Shown here one piece after another: positions 7,861-12,683 of a DNA stretch of 12,683 nt. The DNA comes from Physocladia obscura. Its lineage: Eukaryota > Chytridiomycota > Chytridiomycetes > Chytridiales > Chytriomycetaceae. A program made the position numbers and the translations under genes. The notes under the pieces are model-generated. The model saw only the letters and a list, made by a program, of their open reading frames with translations, was not told the origin of the DNA and did not search any database. Position 1 is the stretch's first letter. Every line of letters starts with the position of its first letter. The stretch covers positions 1-12,683 of the forward strand of contig JADGJH010000984.1 in the NCBI GenBank assembly GCA_027596945.1, given 5' to 3'.

Positions 7861-8081
7861 CACCAGACATGAAACAATGACATAGTTTCTTTTGAGTTTC
7901 AATTTGGGAAGTTTCAACTTCATACTCAAAGATGGGGCTGCTCAATAAAACATAAAATGCATTCAATGTCTTTTGCATAACAATACTTCTTTGAATAAAA
8001 GATAATATTCTCAGTGACTCTCCTTGCAATCAATGAAAACTTTATTAAATTAAATAATAGAGTGAAAAGGATACAGAACTG
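7861..8081. other. AT-rich spacer before the copia relic
   Basis: No gene is recognised. A minus-strand frame at 7844-8029 is open for 61 codons without a known motif. If an LTR or primer-binding site for the copia element lies here I cannot see it; no TG...CA-bounded pair could be found by eye. Confidence 0.3.
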
Positions 8082-8609
8082 ATGATGGATTTGGTGAAAG
8101 AGAATCCAACAGTGACATTGAAACTGCCAGCTATAAATCAGATTGAATTCACTGTAAAAATAGCTGAGCAGAACTCTTTGGAAAATATTTTGGAAAATTT
8201 ATTGAATGAAATTAAAATTTTTGAAATAAAATCCTGTGGTTGCAAAAATTGCAATAATTCAGATAAATTAAAAGCAAGCAAGATAATCTCCAAAATTAAC
8301 AAAAATAAAGATATGAGTGACTATGGTGCATCAAGATATATGACCCCAAATTAATCTGATTTAGTTGAAGGAACTTTTGTTCCAAGTGACAGGAAATTTG
8401 TTTATTTAGCAAATAATTCCAAAATACCAATAAAAAGACATGGTACAATATTATTGGATCTAAATAATGGGATTACAAAGAAAATAGAAAATGTACCAAA
8501 TGAAGTACTTCTCTCAGTGTCACACACAATTAGTGAAACAGGAGATGCAATAATGCTACAAAAAGACACAGTACATCTATTTCTTCACGATATAAATCAA
8601 ACAATTTAA
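8082..8609 (+). pseudogene. Copia Gag end and aspartic protease
   Basis: One frame, broken once by TAA at 8352-8354. The protease active-site signature of copia, D-S-G-A-S-x-H-M, appears as DYGASRYMTPN (about 8319-8351), with S changed to Y and H to Y; the catalytic Asp remains. After the stop the same frame continues with FVPSDRKFVYLANNSKIPIK and VLLSVSHTISETGDAIML, which correspond to the flap region and the usual LLSVSQL end of copia proteases. This enzyme would process the polyprotein; here it is inactive. The upstream Cys-rich bit CGCKNCNN (near 8230) is not a proper CCHC knuckle. Confidence 0.75.
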
Positions 8610-8611
8610 AT

Positions 8612-8985
8612 TTGGAGATTTCACAGCAATCTCTACAATCTGGAGATCTCAAAATGAAAAATGACAAGATAGTAGCAAACGCAGACAAAGAAAAACATAT
8701 AACTAAAAGAAATAATAAAAAAACAAAGAACATGAAATTTATATTACCACAAACACAAACAAAAAAATGGAAAACAAATTATATGCTATGGCACTACAAG
8801 CTGGGATATCTAGGTGTCAAGGCTGTATGCTGTACATTAAAAGAAATGAATATAGAATTTGACTTTTCAACATGTGAAACTGAGTGTCCAATATGTGGAT
8901 TTGTTTCAATCAAGAAAAATAGTATTGGCACAAGTGAATCAGTTGTCACAAAATTCTTAGAGAGATTGTATGAAGACACAATTCT
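8612..8985 (+). pseudogene. Copia GAG-pre-integrase (integrase zinc-binding) domain
   Basis: The frame from 8612 contains LWHYKLGYLGVKAVCCTLKE (about 8788-8847) and then CETECPICGF (about 8872-8903). This is the copia integrase N-terminal pattern L-W-H-x-R-L-G-H-L ... C-x2-C; the second His of the zinc site is Tyr here. The stretch up to about 8985 (KFLERLYEDT) still fits the start of the integrase core. After that the similarity ends although the frame continues to TGA at 9176-9178, so the copia sequence appears to be cut by an insertion near 8985. Confidence 0.75.
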
Positions 8986-9084
8986 CCTCTTGATGGAAGT
9001 TTTTTATCACTATAAATATTGCTCTTACATTGTTGTGTCAGGTTCTTCCTGCTCTTACTCATTGCAGATCATCAAGCAGAGCTT

Positions 9085-9157
9085 GGTCATTGGCTCAAAG
9101 CCAGGTCATCAGCTCAAAGCTGGTCCATCAGCAAAAACTGGCATCAACCAAAGCTGG
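9085..9157. repeat. 18-bp tandem repeat, about four copies
   Basis: Units start at 9085 (GGTCATTGGCTCAAAGCCA), 9104 (GGTCATCAGCTCAAAGCT), 9122 (GGTCCATCAGCAAAAACT) and 9140 (GGCATCAACCAAAGCT), followed by GG. Units are 16-19 bases and diverge from left to right. Part of each unit is self-complementary (AGCTCAAAGCT). Confidence 0.8.
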
Positions 9158-9889
9158 AAAGCAGTGGAGAGTTGTTGACCCTACAACATCTGCAGTAAAT
9201 AATTGAAACTCACCACAGCAAAGCAATGGGACTAAGTCCAGAATGAACTTGGGAAATGGACAAGCTCCTGAGAATAGCCAGGTAGTGTCTTTCACACTCT
9301 GGAAATAAATATAATAGGTAAAATAAATAGAAACAGGTAAGTATGGTTAATAAATACACACACAATGTTTTCTCTTTTTTCCAATTAAGATACTGAGTCC
9401 TTATTCTGGAACCACCAGCAACAAGAACCCTTCTCTTCACACTCAGGCTGCACTCTGTCAATGCATGCATCTAGAGTTGCCTCATCACCTATTGCCCTGG
9501 TTGCCCAACTGTGTCCTGTCACCTAGGGGTAAACTTCTCTTTGCAAGCTTGTATTTACTGATCCAATCATCAGGTGGTCCACTCCAATTCTGACAATATT
9601 GACACCTCCTAGTCCTGGAAAATATGCCATCCAGGGATGGTGCACTAAAAATGATATCCACTAACTCATTCCACAGCATTGCTGGATCTGTCCCAAGTGT
9701 CATGGAAGGCAGGGGGTGAAAGGGGTGTAAAGAAAAGATTTGAACTTATTCCTTGGGGTGCTGTGAGTCCAGTACAGCAGCCCCAAATGTCACTCTCATG
9801 GTGGAAGACCCAGGGTGGCGCAGAGACACCAGTTGCGCTTAATGCACCACTGGCCTTGCAGAGCTGTTTGCATCCTGCAAACAACATGC

Positions 9890-10060
9890 CATTTTTCAGA
9901 ACATCTTCAATTTATTATTTCAACTCCCAAACCCAAAGAAAAACGAAACAAATTAATAAGAAAACCAAAAAAATAGATACTCCAAAAAAACCAAACAGAC
10001 AACCAATAAATAAATAAAATTATATACAGAATATAAATAAATAAATATTTGCAAAAATAA
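9890..10060. repeat. A-rich low-complexity tract with AAAT/AATAAATA runs
   Basis: Nearly pure A/C then A/T sequence, with AATAAATAAATAAAA near 10005 and a second ATAAATAAATAAATA run near 10035. It has no coding character. It marks the right part of the sequence interrupting the copia integrase. Confidence 0.6.
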
Positions 10061-10109
10061 TCATCAGAGAAAGTCAAGGAGTTTTGAACAAAATCAACCA
10101 TTATGTGAG

Positions 10110-10445
10110 AACCTTACAGTCGATGCCTTTACAAAATACAAATGAGTGCTATGGCATCACAATTTACAAGGTATGGGCAAAAAGATTGCAGAATTTGGTG
10201 ATGAAAAACAAAGAAAATATAGCATCAGAATACAGCAATGACAATCCAATAGAGGTGAACTTGAATCATCAGAATTTAAACAAATTGCTGAAAAAGATGG
10301 AAATAAATGAATTCAGAGGAAATTCCCAAGTTATGTAAAAGAATTTAATGGACAAGTTGAAAGGGCAATTGGAGTTAGTGAATGCTATGCCACTTGTTTA
10401 TTAAAACAAAGTTTTTACCATCAAGATTTATATACTTTGCTATAA
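10110..10445 (+). pseudogene. Copia integrase catalytic core, right part
   Basis: In one frame, with internal TGA codons near 10146, 10239 and 10308, the sequence reads VDAFTKYK (the first catalytic Asp region, normally D-x-F-S/T-R/K-x-x-W-V), then RGELESSEFKQIAEKDG (about 10251-10301, matching the second-Asp region D-x-G-G-E-x-x-S-x-x-F), then FPSYVKEFNGQVERAIGV (about 10323-10376, matching the third-motif region Y-x-P-x-x-N-G-x-x-E-R) and ATCLLKQS. The second catalytic Asp is not kept in this frame. Integrase inserts the element's cDNA into the host genome; this copy is dead. Confidence 0.75.
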
Positions 10446-10800
10446 GATAGAAAATGTTTCTGTTCATTCAACAACAAGGAAAATACCATGCCAACAAATA
10501 CCTCAACTAATAAAATATAATTTAAAGAAACTCCAACCATTTGGTTGCCTATCAATGTGGTTAATTCCAAAAGAAATAAGGAACAAGATCACTGACATTA
10601 AATTCCACAAAGGCAAACCTGTGATATTTCTTGGTTTTGATGGCAATTTGTTGATGTTAGTGAAAAATTACCAGACAGCAAGTGTGAGCACAAAATATCA
10701 CATTTGTGCTATCCAACAATTTGTCCAAGTTTGTTCCAATGCCACATCACTTAAACCCATTCCTGCTTCAACAAACACAGTCACAAGACTTATATGTTGA
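10405..10800 (+). pseudogene. Copia region after the integrase core
   Basis: A +1-shifted frame overlaps the end of the core. It carries KIPCQQIPQLIKYNLKKLQP then FGCLSMWLIPKE and KPVIFLGFDGN (about 10480-10650). These match the copia segment after integrase, with its T-P-x-E/Q-x-W ... L-K-x-F-G-C ... K-x-x-x-x-F-L-G-Y. The rest, to TGA at 10798-10800, is not conserved. The frame change relative to the core shows at least one indel. Confidence 0.7.
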
Positions 10801-11778
10801 AGGGTACATTAGAAAAACTTTTTGGTAAAGATGGGAAACTTACTGATGAGGCAGTAAAGAAAGGATCAGATTCTGAGAAGCTTAATGGAGAAATCTGACT
10901 GGAGGGCTTGAATTCTGATCAAATTCATGGAAAATTTCCAAAAAACCCAGCACTAACATGGGCCTGTCAGATTCTTGCAGAAGAGATTATACAAGAAAAA
11001 GAAAAAGAAAATTTGTTGTATTTAAGTGGTGGAATTAAAAATAACAAAAATAATGAAGATGATAATGATCTAGAACCAGTAATCATGATTCAGAAGGAAA
11101 ACCATGAATACCTTTGGCTGGAGGAACACATGTAAACTTTAGGCAGACATCATTGAAAAAAAAAAGAGAAACAATACAAAAGAATAAGAATAAAAAGCCC
11201 AAACAAAACAAAATCAGTGTTGCAAATGCAGCAATGGAAAGGCAATCTATTGGTGTGTTGGGATCACCTGGGATCACCTAAGAAGAAAGTACTCCAAAAC
11301 CAAAAATGTTTGGGGCTAATTATAAATATGAAATAAATGAAAACAATGCTGAAACATTGCCAGAACACATTATGAAATTAGTTTTAGATGATTTACTAAT
11401 GAAGACACGAAAGTTGTTTAAAATGCTTGCTGAAGTAAAGATGGTGGATGATAAAAAGATACAAAACTCTGAGCATCACTGAAAATGAAAAAAAAAAATA
11501 CAAAAACAATTGAGAATATTAAATAAGCTTCTAGATAAACAAAAACAAAAATTTTTTGCAGCAAAAGCAAATATAAATAGAACAAGAACAAATAAAACAA
11601 AGATTGATTGGTCAGATGTGGTAGAATCTGCCACACCAACAGAAAAAGTCCATATATCAAAATTAGAATCTCCTTCAAGGAACTTAAACAAAGTTATAAA
11701 TCACAAGTTTGCAAATTATTTAAAGAAAGTAATTTTAATTTTAATTTTTTTAAAAATTGAAGAGGATTAATTTTATAA
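10801..11778 (+). pseudogene. Copia integrase-reverse transcriptase linker, Lys/Glu/Asn-rich fragments
   Basis: Short open pieces in several frames (about 10785-10898, 10908-11135, 11290-11480, 11510-11770) encode highly charged, Lys-, Asn- and Glu-rich sequence without conserved motifs, for example LEKLFGKDGKLTDEAVKKGS and KIDWSDVVESATPTEKVHIS. Copia polyproteins have such a variable acidic/basic linker between integrase and reverse transcriptase, so position and composition fit. Stops and A runs (near 11155 and 11490) suggest slippage indels. No independent gene is seen. Confidence 0.5.
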
Positions 11779-11937
11779 TCAAATACCCATTTTGAATTAA
11801 TTAAGCAATTTCCAGCTGGCAATTCATTAACTGATTTCTTGTCAAACACACCAATTCAAATTAAAGATAAAGATTACAAGGAAACATATTCACCTGTAGT
11901 GAAAATGAAAGCTATAAGACTGACACTAGCTCTTTAA
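11779..11937 (+). pseudogene. Copia reverse transcriptase, first conserved block only
   Basis: The frame ends with DKDYKETYSPVVKMKAIRLT then LAL and a TAA (11935-11937). This is the copia RT signature G-x-D-Y-x-E-T-F-A-P-V-x-K-x-x-x-I-R. The following RT blocks, including the Y-V-D-D catalytic box, are absent. Confidence 0.8.
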
Positions 11938-12357
11938 ATGTAAATTATACAAAAAAATTATTAAGAGAAGCAGGATATTGGGATATACCTAATCATAAAT
12001 GGAAATTTTCTCCAATGAGTGAAACATGGAAGCATAATGATGAAAGTTAATTGTTAACATGTCTAGAGAAAAAGAAAGTTGTATGAACATAAATTTTCAT
12101 ACTTGGCACAGGTCCCAAGACCAAATTTAATGTATACAGCTAATTCATATTGAAATTTTATAATATTTGAACTAAGTTTTCTTTATTTAAAATTAAGTCC
12201 TTTTATAGTTTTCCCTAATCAATGTAAAAGCCCAAAGACGACTCCACCCAAAAATCTCAAAAAAAGTGATATGAAAGGGATAGTGAAATCAAAATGAAAA
12301 AGAATGATAATGAAAAGGGAATTGTGTGAAGTATATTAGATAAATTTTTAATGATGA
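11938..12357. other. Unassigned AT-rich DNA replacing the missing reverse transcriptase
   Basis: Between the RT start and RNase H a full copia element would need roughly 700-1000 bases; only about 420 remain. A short frame near 11945-12050 reads LLREAGYWDIPNHKWKFSP, which looks protein-like but is not a recognised RT block. The remainder is low-complexity AT-rich DNA. An internal deletion, a filler sequence or a second small insertion are all possible. Confidence 0.4.
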
Positions 12358-12683
12358 ATAAAAGAGATTTTCTTGGGAAAATTTGAGGAGCAGACCAAAA
12401 CAAAAAAGGAATTATTTAATGTAGAAGATGTAATAATACATTGGCTCAATACCAATTGTGATGCAATTTTTAGAATATTAAAGTACTTACCTGCAACTTA
12501 TGATATTGGATTGTTTTATAGACCAAACAAATCACAAGCAATAATTTTTGATGCTGAAAATGATGATTTAAATGCTGAAACAGGTGAACCAATAAAACTA
12601 AATGATGAAAAGAAACCAGTTATTTTTGCTGATGCAAGCTATGCTGGAGAAACAAGCAGAAATTGCTCAGGTAACATTGTATA
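12358..12683 (+). pseudogene. Copia RNase H, partial at the right edge
   Basis: Open from 12358 to the end of the window. It includes IHWLNTNCDAIFRILKYLPA followed by TYDIGLFY (about 12436-12519), matching the copia H-W-x-A-x-x-R-I-L-R-Y-L-K-G-T-x-x-x-G-L block. Then comes an acidic stretch longer than usual, then FADASYAGETSRNCSG (about 12624-12671), matching the S-D-A-D-W-A-G-D-x-x-x-R-R-S-T-S-G motif with the first catalytic Asp. RNase H removes the RNA strand during cDNA synthesis. It is the longest intact piece of the element. Confidence 0.82.

Larger units (their letters stand above)
8986..10080. mobile_element. About 1.1 kb of unrelated DNA inserted in the copia integrase
   Basis: Copia similarity stops near 8985 and resumes near 10110. 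The DNA between is compositionally different: 9060-9890 is richer in G and C and in CCA/TGG words than the copia parts. It contains an 18-bp tandem repeat (9085-9157) and several minus-strand open frames (9210-9470, 9485-9703, 9666-9887). The last two overlap and might be one broken frame; it is Ser/Trp/Pro-rich and includes CQYCQNW, but I do not recognise it. The last 190 bases (9890-10080) are A-rich with AAAT/AATAAATA runs, like the 3' tail of a LINE or SINE inserted in + orientation. No terminal inverted repeats or target duplication were found by eye, so the borders are approximate. Confidence 0.5.
8082..12683 (+). mobile_element. Decayed Ty1/copia retrotransposon, interrupted, continues past the right edge
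   Basis: Pol domains occur in the copia order, all on the + strand: protease (8330-8609), GAG-pre-integrase (8765-8975), integrase core (10110-10445), the region after integrase (10405-10800), first block of reverse transcriptase (11779-11937) and RNase H (12358 onward). Integrase before reverse transcriptase is diagnostic of copia against Gypsy. Every domain is broken by stops or frameshifts, most of the reverse transcriptase is gone, and about 1.1 kb of unrelated sequence sits within integrase. No LTR was identified; the 3' LTR, if kept, is outside the window. The base composition is much more AT-rich than the CK1 gene. Confidence 0.85.

Noticed and set aside
9085..9157. Possible CRISPR array
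   Set aside because: The repeats abut without unique spacers, are diverged, and the DNA is eukaryotic; it is a minisatellite.

Overview
This is nuclear eukaryotic DNA. Protein-coding genes are split by short GT-AG introns (54-200 bp), there are AATAAA-type poly(A) signals, and the flanks hold decayed LTR-retrotransposon sequence. The short introns, the compact gene spacing and the protein types (class-I-like small heat-shock protein, TMEM70-family protein, CK1) suit a protist or an early-diverging fungus-like or animal-like lineage. Nothing in the sequence lets me name a species.

Layout. (1) 3-176: the 3' end of a small heat-shock protein (HSP20) gene, with its poly(A) signal at 230. (2) About 240-2290: AT-rich and gene-poor, holding a copia-like Gag fragment (812-1177) and a relic of a leucine-rich-repeat gene (about 1728-2290). 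(3) 2356-5527: a compact island of two intact-looking genes on the + strand. One is a mitochondrial TMEM70/TMEM186/TMEM223-family protein (four-exon model, 2356-3402). The other is a complete six-exon casein kinase 1 of 497 residues (3601-5527). Less than 200 bp separates their coding parts. (4) 5880-7546, minus strand: a multiply broken gene whose fragments carry family-B DNA polymerase hallmarks (a K-x3-N-x3-G motif B and neighbouring palm-like blocks), probably a mobile-element or virus-like polymerase relic. (5) 7690-7860: a cluster of direct and inverted repeats. (6) 8082 to the right edge: a decayed Ty1/copia retrotransposon on the + strand in canonical order (protease, GAG-pre-integrase, integrase, start of reverse transcriptase, RNase H). 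It is riddled with stops and frameshifts, is interrupted inside integrase by about 1.1 kb of unrelated DNA with an 18-bp tandem repeat, and lacks most of its reverse transcriptase.

The host genes do not form a pathway together. HSP20 is a cytosolic chaperone, the TMEM70-like protein is expected in the inner mitochondrial membrane assisting respiratory-complex assembly, and CK1 is a signalling kinase. The main contrast is between the compact, higher-GC gene island and the AT-rich mobile-element graveyards on both sides. I found no clear evidence for a wholly new system. The best leads are the decayed polymerase, the foreign block inside copia, an alternative acceptor in CK1 that would make a kinase-dead short form, and an in-frame intron flanked by a 7-bp duplication.
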